From positions 1 to 7,273 of the forward strand of contig CANFGA010000149.1 of assembly GCA_947446335.1 (NCBI GenBank): a stretch of DNA of 7,273 bases, written 5' to 3'. Positions 1 to 7,273 of this stretch are shown here, one piece after another (the stretch's first letter is position 1; each line of letters opens with the position of its first letter). Position numbers and translations under genes: made by a program. Under the pieces are notes generated by a model. The model ran no database searches. It was not told the DNA's origin and saw nothing but the letters and a program-made list of their open reading frames with translations. Source of the DNA: Oxalobacteraceae bacterium (lineage in GTDB: Bacteria; Pseudomonadota; Gammaproteobacteria; Burkholderiales; Burkholderiaceae_D).

Positions 1-737
1 AGCACCGGACCGCGCGGCAATGCATCGACGTTCAGCGTCGCGCCCACGTTGGAGGCGGCCAGGATATGGCCCAGGTCGCCCACCAGTCCATCGGAAATGT
101 CGATCGCCGCATGCGCGAGGCTGGACTCGGCCAGCGCGATGCCCAGCGCCACGCGCGGCGTCGGCGCATGCATCCTGGGCGCTGCTTGCGTCAAGTCATA
201 GTCATCGAGCGCCACTTCGCCGAGATAGCCGGCCAGCGCCAGCCGCGCATCGCCCAGCGTGCCGCTGATCCAGATGTCGTCGCCGGGCCTGGCGTTGGCG
301 CGCTTGAGGGCAGCGCCGGGTGCCAGTTCGCCGAAAATCGTGATGCAGATCGTCAACGGGCCCTTGGTCGTGTCGCCGCCGATCAATTCGATCTCGTGGG
401 CATCGGCCAGCGCGAACAAGCCGGCCGAAAAACCGGCCAGCCAGTGCGGATCTGCTTGTGGCAATGCCAGCGCCAGCGTGAAGGCGCGCGGGCGCGCACC
501 CATCGCCGCCAGATCCGACAGGTTGACCGCCAGACATTTGTGACCGAGCAAGCGCGGATCGGCGCCGGCAAAGAAATGGCGGCCCTCGACCAGCATGTCG
601 GACGAGATCGCCATCTGCATGCCGGGTTTTGGCGCCAGCAACGCGCAATCGTCGCCGATGCCGAGCGCGACGCCGTTCGTTGTGGCACGCTCGGGGCGGG
701 TGAAATAGTGCTTGATGAGATCGAATTCGGAGAGCAT
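1..737 (-). CDS. thiL: Thiamine-monophosphate kinase, 3' end cut by the window edge
   Basis: ThiL phosphorylates thiamine monophosphate with ATP to give thiamine diphosphate, the last step of cofactor biosynthesis, in the cytoplasm. The 245 codons present carry the family's landmarks in order: GIGDDCALL at about residues 26-34 (Mg2+/ATP-binding aspartates), the SSDMLVEGRHF segment at 45-55, NLSDLAAMGA at 72-81, IGGDTTKGP at 119-127 and AIDISDGL near 217. The match to the E. coli enzyme as I remember it is close along the whole length. The family is usually about 320 residues, so roughly 75 C-terminal residues lie outside the window. The ATG at 737 gives MLSEFDLIKHYF, the expected N-terminus. 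No Shine-Dalgarno sequence precedes it; instead a TACAAT and an imperfect hairpin abut the start. It lies 72 nt downstream of the rubredoxin reductase on the same strand, so readthrough is possible, though no functional link is known. The function is confident; how it is transcribed is not. Confidence 0.96.
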   Translation of the reverse strand, partial: MLSEFDLIKHYFTRPERATTNGVALGIGDDCALLAPKPGMQMAISSDMLVEGRHFFAGADPRLLGHKCLAVNLSDLAAMGARPRAFTLALALPQADPHWLAGFSAGLFALADAHEIELIGGDTTKGPLTICITIFGELAPGAALKRANARPGDDIWISGTLGDARLALAGYLGEVALDDYDLTQAAPRMHAPTPRVALGIALAESSLAHAAIDISDGLVGDLGHILAASNVGATLNVDALPRGPV

Positions 738-758
738 CGCCAATTGTAACCAATGGCG
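738..758 (-). promoter_or_regulatory. Imperfect hairpin and -10-like box abutting the thiL start
   Basis: On the plus strand CGCCAATTG (738-746) and CAATGGCG (751-758) are inverted repeats with one bulged base around TAAC. The minus-strand transcript could therefore form a hairpin ending directly at the thiL ATG. The same bases hold TACAAT on the minus strand (748-743), a 5/6 match to a sigma70 -10 placed only about 6 nt before the start codon. If it is used, the mRNA would be nearly leaderless, which fits the missing Shine-Dalgarno. No convincing -35 was found about 17 bp upstream. What is seen is the repeat and the box; a role in initiation is inference. Confidence 0.35.
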
Positions 759-772
759 GCGCCCGGGGGCGA

Positions 773-804
773 TGTTTTCAGCGCGGTTGCCCACGCTGAA
801 AACA
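773..804. promoter_or_regulatory. Perfect 11-bp inverted repeat between reductase and thiL
   Basis: TGTTTTCAGCG (773-783) and CGCTGAAAACA (794-804) are perfect reverse complements around a 10-nt loop. The repeat begins 5 nt after the stop codon of the rubredoxin reductase. On both strands the 5' arm is T-rich and the 3' arm is A-rich, and no T-tract follows. This is the opposite of an intrinsic terminator. It could be a DNA operator, an mRNA 3'-end stabiliser or processing hairpin separating the redox genes from thiL, or an accidental palindrome. Confidence 0.5.
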
Positions 805-809
805 GAGGG

Positions 810-1988
810 TCACGGCGTTGGCGGGTGCTTCTGGTGCAGCGCGGCGAGCAGCGCCGAGCGCAAGGCCGGCGTATGCTGCGACAGGCCGAAACCGCGCAGC
901 ATGCCATCGGCATCGATGAAGCGCGAAATCGTTTGTCCGCCCTCGATCTGATCGATCCAGTTGCCGCCAGCGCCGACCGGTGGCGGCACCAGTGCCAGTT
1001 TGTAGCTCGGCGTCTTGACGATCACGGCGTCCGTCTTCAAGGCTATGGCCGTCGGCTTGCCAGCGAGCGTGCTGGCGATCGCGCGCGCTGCCGTCATCAA
1101 TGGCGCAACATAGGGCAGCACCGCGCTGCCGCTGGCGGTGGCGTATTCGGCGCAATCGCCCAGCGCAAAGATGGCAGCGTCGCTGCTGCGCCCGAACGCA
1201 TCGACCAGGATGCCGCGCCCGGTCGCCAGTTGGGATTCCTTTGCCAGCGCGACGGCAGGGCGCAAGCCGACCGCAGACAGCACGATATCGGCTGCAATGA
1301 TCTTGCCATTGGCCAGCCTTACCTGCAAGCCATCGGCCTCATCGGTATCGACGCTGGCGGCGCTGGTGCCCAGTTCGAGCGCGATCGAGCGCGTGGCCCA
1401 AGCTGCCATCAAGCCCGCCGACAGCGCAGGCGCGGCCAGCGCAGCGAGCGGGCGCTGGTTCGGATCGACCAGCGTGACGCGGTGGCCGGCGCCGGCCAAG
1501 TCTTCGGCGAATTCGCAACCGATCAAGCCGGCGCCCAGGATGGTGATGCGGGCGCCATCGGAAAAACCATTCAGTTGCGCGCGCAACTGGCTGTAATCGT
1601 CGATATGGTTGACCGACAGCACGCGCTCGGCGCCATCGCCGGCCAGCTGCAGACGTATCGGATCGGCGCCGATGGCCAGCACCAGTTGCCCATAAGCGAT
1701 ATCGCCCTGGTCGGTGTGCAGGATGCGATCTGCGCCATCGATGCCAGTTGCGCGCGTCAATGGCTTGATGTCGATGCCCAGTTGCAGCGCCATCTGCTGC
1801 GCGCTGTGCGCCATCAATTGCTGCGCATCCTTGCCCAGCGCGAGCGCATTCGACAGCATCGGCTTCGCATACGAGGCGCCGCTATCGGCAGATACGATCA
1901 GGAGCGGGGTCGTCTTGTCGAGTTTGCGAAACTCGCGTGCCAGGCTGTAGGCGGCCATGCCGGCGCCGACGATGACGATGGAAGGCAT
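810..1988 (-). CDS. Rubredoxin-NAD(P)+ reductase, FAD-dependent (AlkT/RubB type)
   Basis: This 392-residue flavoprotein passes electrons from NAD(P)H through FAD to rubredoxin, in the cytoplasm. The N-terminal FAD-binding motif is IVIVGAGMAAYSLAREFRKL at about residues 4-22, with SYAKPMLSNAL at 39-49, a segment typical of rubredoxin reductases. The nicotinamide-binding motif GAGLIGCEFAEDL covers 152-164, and an aspartate (D175, in VTLVDPNQ) ends the second strand of that fold, which favours NADH over NADPH. The second FAD motif, IFALGDCAEY, is at 273-282. The length matches the Pseudomonas enzymes of about 384 residues. No signal peptide or membrane segment is visible. The ATG at 1988 lies 17 nt after the rubredoxin stop, so the two are very likely co-transcribed and may be translationally coupled; the Shine-Dalgarno is only a weak AGAG. 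Neither an alkane hydroxylase nor another rubredoxin client is visible, so rubrerythrin is the obvious terminal acceptor. A generic FAD-dependent pyridine nucleotide-disulfide oxidoreductase is the alternative, made unlikely by the adjacent rubredoxin. Confidence 0.92.
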   Translation of the reverse strand: MPSIVIVGAGMAAYSLAREFRKLDKTTPLLIVSADSGASYAKPMLSNALALGKDAQQLMAHSAQQMALQLGIDIKPLTRATGIDGADRILHTDQGDIAYGQLVLAIGADPIRLQLAGDGAERVLSVNHIDDYSQLRAQLNGFSDGARITILGAGLIGCEFAEDLAGAGHRVTLVDPNQRPLAALAAPALSAGLMAAWATRSIALELGTSAASVDTDEADGLQVRLANGKIIAADIVLSAVGLRPAVALAKESQLATGRGILVDAFGRSSDAAIFALGDCAEYATASGSAVLPYVAPLMTAARAIASTLAGKPTAIALKTDAVIVKTPSYKLALVPPPVGAGGNWIDQIEGGQTISRFIDADGMLRGFGLSQHTPALRSALLAALHQKHPPTP

Positions 1989-2005
1989 GGCGCTCTGTTC
2001 CGGAT

Positions 2006-2170
2006 TCAGATTTCAACCATGTCGAAATCAGCCTTGGCCACGCCGCAGTCCGGGCAAGCCCAGTCTTCCGGGATGTCGTTCCAGCGGGTGCCGGCACTGA
2101 TGCCTTCTTCCGGCAAGCCCAGGCTTTCGTCGTAGATGAAGCCGCACACCACACATTGATAGGTTTTCAT
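2006..2170 (-). CDS. Rubredoxin, 54 residues
   Basis: This small electron carrier holds one iron in a Cys4 site. The translation starts MKTYQCVVCGFIYDES and has CxxCG at C6/C9 and CPDCG at C39/C42, the two knuckles that bind iron. Conserved aromatics Y4, Y13, W30 and W37 and the segment GTRWNDIPEDW are also present. Fifty-four residues is the normal length for a single-domain rubredoxin, and the gene is easily missed in automated calls because it is so short. AAGGA stands 7 nt before the ATG, a good ribosome binding site. It lies 60 nt after the rubrerythrin gene and 17 nt before its reductase. Its likely job is to carry electrons from the reductase to the diiron site of the rubrerythrin, replacing the rubredoxin domain fused to classical rubrerythrins. 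The family assignment is certain; the partner is inferred from position. Confidence 0.97.
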   Translation of the reverse strand: MKTYQCVVCGFIYDESLGLPEEGISAGTRWNDIPEDWACPDCGVAKADFDMVEI

Positions 2171-2192
2171 GTTTTTTTCCTTGTATTGGTTC

Positions 2193-2212
2193 GAATCAGT
2201 TGGAATCAGTTG
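2193..2212. repeat. Tandem 10-bp direct repeat in the rubrerythrin-rubredoxin gap
   Basis: The decamer GAATCAGTTG occurs twice head to tail, at 2193-2202 and 2203-2212, inside the 60-nt gap. It could be a replication-slippage duplication or a pair of binding half-sites. Nothing in the sequence favours a function. Confidence 0.6.
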
Positions 2213-2230
2213 TGAAGCGCAAGCGTTCGA

Positions 2231-2719
2231 TCAGGCTGCGTTCAGCTTGGCCAGCACCGCGCGGTAATGATTGGCGTGGCGCTCTTCGACCTTGGTCAGC
2301 GCGGCAAAGCGCTTGGCGGCGATCTCCAGCGTGCGCTTGAATGCGGCGGCGTGAACTTTCGATTCTTCGATCTGCTCGTCAAATTCGGCGATTGCAGCGC
2401 TGTTGCCTTCCTCTACTGCGAGGTGGCGGAAGTTCGGATACATTTCGGTGTATTCGTAAGTTTCGCCTTCGATTGCGATTTCCAGCGCCTTGGCTGGCGT
2501 CATCTGGTCTTTTGGATACAGCAAGTCGAGGTGGCCGAACGCATGCATCACTTCCTGATCTGCCGTCTCTTCAAACACCTTGGCGACATCGTCGGCGCCG
2601 GCGGCGCGCGCCAGCTTGGCGAAATAGCGATACTTGATGTGGGCCATCGACTCTCCCGCAAACGCGGATTCGAGATTGGTGATGGTGATCGATTTGGTGC
2701 CGTTGTCCTGGTTTGCCAT
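2231..2719 (-). CDS. Rubrerythrin-family diiron protein without rubredoxin domain
   Basis: This is a ferritin-like four-helix-bundle protein of the rubrerythrin family. Such proteins reduce hydrogen peroxide to water at a diiron centre in the cytoplasm. Diiron ligands fall at the family positions: E23 in AFAGES, E56 and H59 in ETADQEVMH, and E89 and E92 in EYTEMYP. In the last helix two histidine motifs compete: EESKVH (E118, E119, H123), which aligns with the usual ExxH by spacing but has serine at the ligand position, and VEERH (E145, H148), a proper ExxH about 25 residues later. At 162 residues it stops where classical rubrerythrin (about 190) would begin its rubredoxin domain; no CxxC is present. 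A separate rubredoxin gene follows. The ATG at 2719 is fixed by AGGAG six nt upstream. It is the first gene of the cluster, behind a promoter overlapped by a strong dyad, which suggests controlled expression. The family is sure; peroxidase activity is inferred. Confidence 0.93.
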   Translation of the reverse strand: MANQDNGTKSITITNLESAFAGESMAHIKYRYFAKLARAAGADDVAKVFEETADQEVMHAFGHLDLLYPKDQMTPAKALEIAIEGETYEYTEMYPNFRHLAVEEGNSAAIAEFDEQIEESKVHAAAFKRTLEIAAKRFAALTKVEERHANHYRAVLAKLNAA

Positions 2720-2780
2720 GGAATGCTCCTGTATTTTTGCTGGAAAAGATTGATTAATTACTGCAATTACTATGTTTAAT

Positions 2781-2809
2781 ATAATAGCTAAAAACGATCA
2801 ATTGGTAAA
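2781..2809 (-). promoter_or_regulatory. Probable sigma70 promoter for the rubrerythrin cluster
   Basis: Read on the minus strand, TTTACC (2809-2804, 4/6 match to TTGACA) and TATTAT (2786-2781, 5/6 match to TATAAT) are separated by exactly 17 bp in an AT-rich stretch. The predicted transcription start is near 2774, giving a leader of about 55 nt before the rubrerythrin ATG at 2719. The -35 lies inside the dyad at 2792-2820. Identified by eye only. Confidence 0.5.
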
Positions 2810-2820
2810 ATTGATTGTTT
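2792..2820. promoter_or_regulatory. Strong dyad, candidate operator over the rubrerythrin -35
   Basis: Arms AAACGATCAATT (2792-2803) and AATTGATTGTTT (2809-2820) are inverted copies with a single mismatch in 12 positions, around a 5-bp centre GGTAA. The dyad covers the proposed -35 and most of the spacer of the minus-strand promoter, a classical place for a repressor to bind. No T-tract follows that would make it a terminator. The half-sites contain ATCAA and TTGAT in the order opposite to an FNR/Anr box, so that regulator is not supported. A further TTGAT lies at 2824-2828. The bound protein cannot be named from the sequence. Confidence 0.5.
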
Positions 2821-2929
2821 ATATTGATCCGATAGTTTTTTCCATAGTGGAATAGTGTAAAAAAAGTACTGTTGCAGCGTCAATGGCCGAAAGTCGGTGA
2901 AAATACCTAGCTAATTGAAAGAATGCGTC

Positions 2930-2938
2930 TGATAAAAT
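2930..2938 (+). promoter_or_regulatory. Extended -10 promoter element for maeB
   Basis: TGA followed by TAAAAT (2930-2938) is an extended -10, with the hexamer matching TATAAT at 5/6 positions. No good -35 stands 16-18 bp upstream, which extended -10 promoters can tolerate. Transcription would begin near 2945, giving a leader of about 34 nt to the ATG at 2979. Found by eye. Confidence 0.4.
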
Positions 2939-2962
2939 CATGAGTCTTACTTTCGTACAAAC

Positions 2963-2969
2963 AGGAAGG
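2963..2969 (+). promoter_or_regulatory. Ribosome binding site deciding the maeB start
   Basis: AGGAAGG is a near-ideal Shine-Dalgarno sequence 9 nt before the ATG at 2979. The in-frame ATG at 2940 has no such site and would probably lie upstream of the transcription start, so 2979 is chosen. Confidence 0.75.
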
Positions 2970-2978
2970 CCGCACAGC

Positions 2979-5297
<2,319 letters not shown>

Positions 5298-5325
5298 TAC
5301 GTTGTAATATTGCTTCGCACCGATG

Positions 5326-5362
5326 AAATCCCCCTGCCGCCTTGCGCGGCAGGGGGATTTTT
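5326..5362. terminator. Bidirectional intrinsic terminator between maeB and the cyclase
   Basis: AAATCCCCCTGCCGC (5326-5340) and GCGGCAGGGGGATTT (5346-5360) form a perfect 15-bp stem with a CTTGC loop. On the plus strand the stem runs into five T's (5358-5362), serving maeB; on the minus strand it ends in ATTT, serving the cyclase. The stem starts one base after the cyclase stop codon. Confidence 0.9.
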
Positions 5363-6918
5363 CATTGAGAGACTGCGCAGCAGCGATTGCGCCCGCCGGC
5401 CTTGGCCAGATACAGCGCCTGATCGGCCGCTTCCAGCAATTGCGACTCGCCGCAGTTGTTGCGTAGCGGCACGCAAGCGGCGACGCCGGCGCTGATCGTG
5501 ACCATGCCAAACGAGCTGCCGGCATGCGGCATTTGCAATGCGAGGATTGTCGCCCGGATCCGTTCGGCGACGGCCAGTGCACCCTCGAGGCTGGTGTCGG
5601 GCAGCAGCACCACCATTTCTTCGCCGCCGTAGCGCGCGCTCAAGTCGCCGGGGCGGCTCTGGCTATCCTTGATCGCCGCGCTGATGCTGCGCAGGCAGGC
5701 ATCGCCTGCCGGATGGCCGTAAGTATCATTGTATTGCTTGAAGTAATCGACATCGATCATGATCAAGGCCAGTGGCCGGCCGTGGCGCATCGCGCGCGCG
5801 AATTCCTCGCACAAGCCGGCATCGAATCCCCTGCGGTTCGCCAGCCCGGTTAACCCGTCTTCCAGCGCATGCGCCTGCAGCGTCTGGTTGCTTGCCTGCA
5901 ATTCGCGCTGCGACTGTCGCAGCCTGGTCTCGGTTTGCGCGCGCCGCCCGATCTGGTGTATCAGGCGCGTTCCCAGCAGGGCCAGAAAGATCACCAGCAG
6001 CGCCATGCCGCTGGAAACAATATAGGTATTGGCCCGCCATTCGGCCAACACTTCTGCCCTGGACTGCGCTACCGCAATCACCAAGGGGTAGCGCTCCAGA
6101 TGGCGGTAGCTGTACAGCCGCTCGATGCCGTCGATCTTTGCCGTGAAGATGGCGTTGCCGGAAAGTTCGGTCGACAAGCGCTGGAACAGCGGGCTGCCGG
6201 CCATGTCCTTGCCGATCTGGTCATCGTTGAAAGGCAGGCGCAGCAGCAATCTGCCATTGTCGTGCGCAAACACGATTGCGCCATCCTTGCCGATGTCGAC
6301 ACCGGCGTAATACTCCTTGAAGTGATCCATGCTGATCGTGGCCAGGGCGACGCCGGCAAAAGCGCCGCTGGGGTGCTCGATGCGGCGCGAGACTGGAATG
6401 ATCCATTCGCCGGTCGCGCCGCTTTGGGTCGCGCGTCCGATGTGCGGCCCCCGATCGAGGTGTTCGCGGTGAAAAATGACATATTCGCGGCCGGCACTGT
6501 TGACGTTGCCAGATGTCGCCTGCGGCATCGAATTGACCAGGTCGCGCCCCTGTTCATCGTAGATGAAGATGCCCTGCAGCGCCTGCATTTCCCAGGTGTG
6601 GGTGATCAGCAAGCGATACAGGCGCTGCAGCGCTGCACTGCCCCTGCCGTCGATTTCGATGCGCTCGACCAGGTCGACCAGGACGGTATCGGCCGCCGCG
6701 ATCGTGTCGTCGGCATGGCGGGCCAGCAAGCGCGCATAGTTGGCCGTCGACACGGTCGCTTCGCGCAACTGTATGGCGCGCGCATTCCAGCTGCGCCAGC
6801 CATTGGTCGCCACCAGCGACACGCAGATCAGCACCAGAAACACCGTGGCCCACAGCACGAGCGGCATGCGTGCGGGACTGACGGCGCCAGCACTGATCGG
6901 GTCATCAGAAATAGTCAT
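5362..6918 (-). CDS. Membrane-bound diguanylate cyclase with periplasmic Cache-type sensor
   Basis: The protein probably makes cyclic di-GMP from two GTP in response to an extracytoplasmic signal. Its 518 residues show a membrane segment at about 18-38, a periplasmic sensor of Cache (PDC-like) character at about 40-295 ending in YPLVIAVAQSRAEVLAEWR, a second membrane segment at about 298-320, a short coiled-coil linker at 325-352, and a GGDEF domain from about 350 to 515. The cyclase landmarks are DGLTGLANRR (354-363), the metal-binding MIDVDYFKQYND (387-398) and the active site GGEEM (431-435). Acidic residues at positions 3 and 4 of that motif fit an active enzyme; methionine replaces the usual phenylalanine. 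An intact RxxD inhibitory site (RPGD, 422-425) sits five residues before it, predicting product inhibition. No EAL domain is present. The ATG at 6918 is kept although only GAAGAG, too close to it, could act as ribosome binding site. The signal and output cannot be read from the sequence. Confidence 0.93.
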   Translation of the reverse strand: MTISDDPISAGAVSPARMPLVLWATVFLVLICVSLVATNGWRSWNARAIQLREATVSTANYARLLARHADDTIAAADTVLVDLVERIEIDGRGSAALQRLYRLLITHTWEMQALQGIFIYDEQGRDLVNSMPQATSGNVNSAGREYVIFHREHLDRGPHIGRATQSGATGEWIIPVSRRIEHPSGAFAGVALATISMDHFKEYYAGVDIGKDGAIVFAHDNGRLLLRLPFNDDQIGKDMAGSPLFQRLSTELSGNAIFTAKIDGIERLYSYRHLERYPLVIAVAQSRAEVLAEWRANTYIVSSGMALLVIFLALLGTRLIHQIGRRAQTETRLRQSQRELQASNQTLQAHALEDGLTGLANRRGFDAGLCEEFARAMRHGRPLALIMIDVDYFKQYNDTYGHPAGDACLRSISAAIKDSQSRPGDLSARYGGEEMVVLLPDTSLEGALAVAERIRATILALQMPHAGSSFGMVTISAGVAACVPLRNNCGESQLLEAADQALYLAKAGGRNRCCAVSQ

Positions 6919-7020
6919 CTCTTCAACAAAACACTTTAAATTTACTTAAAGAAATATTTTGACAGATTCACGTGCCGCTCACAACTGATGGTGGTGCTGA
7001 CAATTATTTCTTGCTGCAGC
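6919..7020. other. AT-rich gap between the cyclase and the hydrolase
   Basis: About 100 nt without a gene. The part next to the cyclase (6930-6960) is strongly AT-rich and holds a small inverted repeat, CTTTAA (6934-6939) and TTAAAG (6946-6951). No convincing minus-strand promoter or terminator could be chosen, so whether the hydrolase and the cyclase share a transcript is open. Confidence 0.4.
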
Positions 7021-7273
7021 TCAACGCATCTGGGTGTAATTGACCGGTACCCACTGGTAACCCTTGCCTGCGGTGCGCACATGGCCCAGGCCGGGGAATT
7101 GCACGTGCGCCGCACCCAGCAGGTAGCCGCCCTTGGCCGCCGCGTCGAAGGCCCGCTTGCGTTCGGCCAGCGCAACCTTGGCATCGCTGTCAAAATCGAT
7201 CGTCACGGCAGGCTGTTCAAACTGGACTGCCGCCACGTGGATCAGGTCGCCGATCAAGACCAGCTTCTGGCCC
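7021..7273 (-). CDS. MBL-fold metallo-hydrolase, C-terminal 83 residues (5' cut)
   Basis: Only the end of this gene is present; the N-terminal part with the HxHxDH metal motif lies beyond the right edge. The fragment opens with KLVLIGDLIH, where the aspartate of GD (ninth residue in the window) is the expected metal-bridging ligand. It ends with LLGAAHVQFPGLGHV (residues 51-65), where H56 fits the last metal-binding histidine, followed by GYQWVPVNYTQMR and TGA. This arrangement is typical of the metallo-beta-lactamase superfamily hydrolases often annotated simply as MBL-fold. The substrate (lactone, beta-lactam, thioester or other) cannot be told from this part, and a signal peptide could not be checked. 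It lies on the same strand as the diguanylate cyclase, 102 nt upstream. Confidence 0.85.
   Translation of the reverse strand, partial: GQKLVLIGDLIHVAAVQFEQPAVTIDFDSDAKVALAERKRAFDAAAKGGYLLGAAHVQFPGLGHVRTAGKGYQWVPVNYTQMR

Noticed and set aside
773..804. Intrinsic terminator for the reductase gene.
   Set aside because: The arm polarity is wrong (A-rich 3' arm) and there is no T-tract on either strand.
738..809. TPP riboswitch ahead of thiL.
   Set aside because: The 72-nt gap is too short and already filled by two dyads, and no conserved THI-box core such as CUGAGA was seen.
753..2135. A 460-codon open frame on the plus strand opposite the rubredoxin reductase.
   Set aside because: It is in antisense codon register with the reductase and has a Gln/Ala/Arg-rich composition typical of GC-rich shadows, with no recognisable motif.
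2797..2815. FNR/Anr box in the rubrerythrin promoter.
   Set aside because: The consensus order is TTGAT-N4-ATCAA. Here the halves are reversed (ATCAA-N9-TTGAT), and no correctly ordered pair was found in the region.
2785..2857. OxyR site suggested by several ATAG tetramers in a peroxide-related promoter region.
   Set aside because: The tetramers are direct repeats at irregular spacing, not ATAG/CTAT dyads in the expected phasing.
2940..2978. Upstream ATG at 2940 as the start of maeB (13 extra residues).
   Set aside because: No ribosome binding site precedes it, it likely lies before the transcription start, and the ATG at 2979 has an excellent AGGAAGG at the right distance.
5869..6939. A 356-codon open frame on the plus strand opposite the diguanylate cyclase.
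   Set aside because: The cyclase on the minus strand has full domain motifs; this frame has none and would run against the shared terminator layout.
6959..6964. TTGACA on the plus strand as a -35 element.
   Set aside because: No -10 lies at a suitable distance and no plus-strand gene follows.

Overview
The window is about 7.3 kb of GC-rich, densely coded chromosomal DNA. It most resembles Burkholderiales, probably the Oxalobacteraceae (Janthinobacterium, Massilia, Duganella, Herminiimonas type). That placement rests on protein character only: a ThiL close to the proteobacterial type, a two-domain MaeB, a Cache-GGDEF protein with a GGEEM site, and an AlkT/RubB-like rubredoxin reductase. No rRNA, tRNA, CRISPR array, transposase or phage gene was seen.

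Layout from left to right. (1) Positions 1-737, minus strand: the first 245 codons of thiL, cut by the left edge. (2) Positions 738-809: a short gap with two inverted repeats, one abutting the thiL start codon. (3) Positions 810-2719, minus strand: a three-gene redox cluster, in transcription order rubrerythrin, rubredoxin (54 codons), rubredoxin reductase. (4) Positions 2720-2978: an AT-rich divergent control region with a probable promoter for each direction and a strong dyad over the rubrerythrin -35. (5) Positions 2979-5297, plus strand: maeB, malic enzyme with a C-terminal phosphotransacetylase-like domain. (6) A 15-bp-stem terminator shared by the convergent maeB and the next gene. (7) Positions 5362-6918, minus strand: a membrane-bound Cache-GGDEF diguanylate cyclase. 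(8) Positions 7021-7273, minus strand: the C-terminal 83 codons of a metallo-beta-lactamase-fold hydrolase, cut by the right edge.

How the genes work together. The rubrerythrin lacks the C-terminal rubredoxin domain of classical rubrerythrin, but a rubredoxin and a rubredoxin reductase follow it on the same strand with gaps of 60 and 17 nt. Together they can be read as one electron chain, NAD(P)H to FAD reductase to Fe(Cys)4 rubredoxin to diiron rubrerythrin to peroxide. This is the most interesting system in the window, although each component family is known. maeB (malate to pyruvate plus reduced nicotinamide cofactor) is divergent from it and could help supply reductant, but any regulatory link is inference. 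thiL, the cyclase and the hydrolase look like ordinary neighbours.

Limits: no database search, alignment or folding was run. Family assignments come from recognised motifs, and promoter and operator calls from reading the bases.
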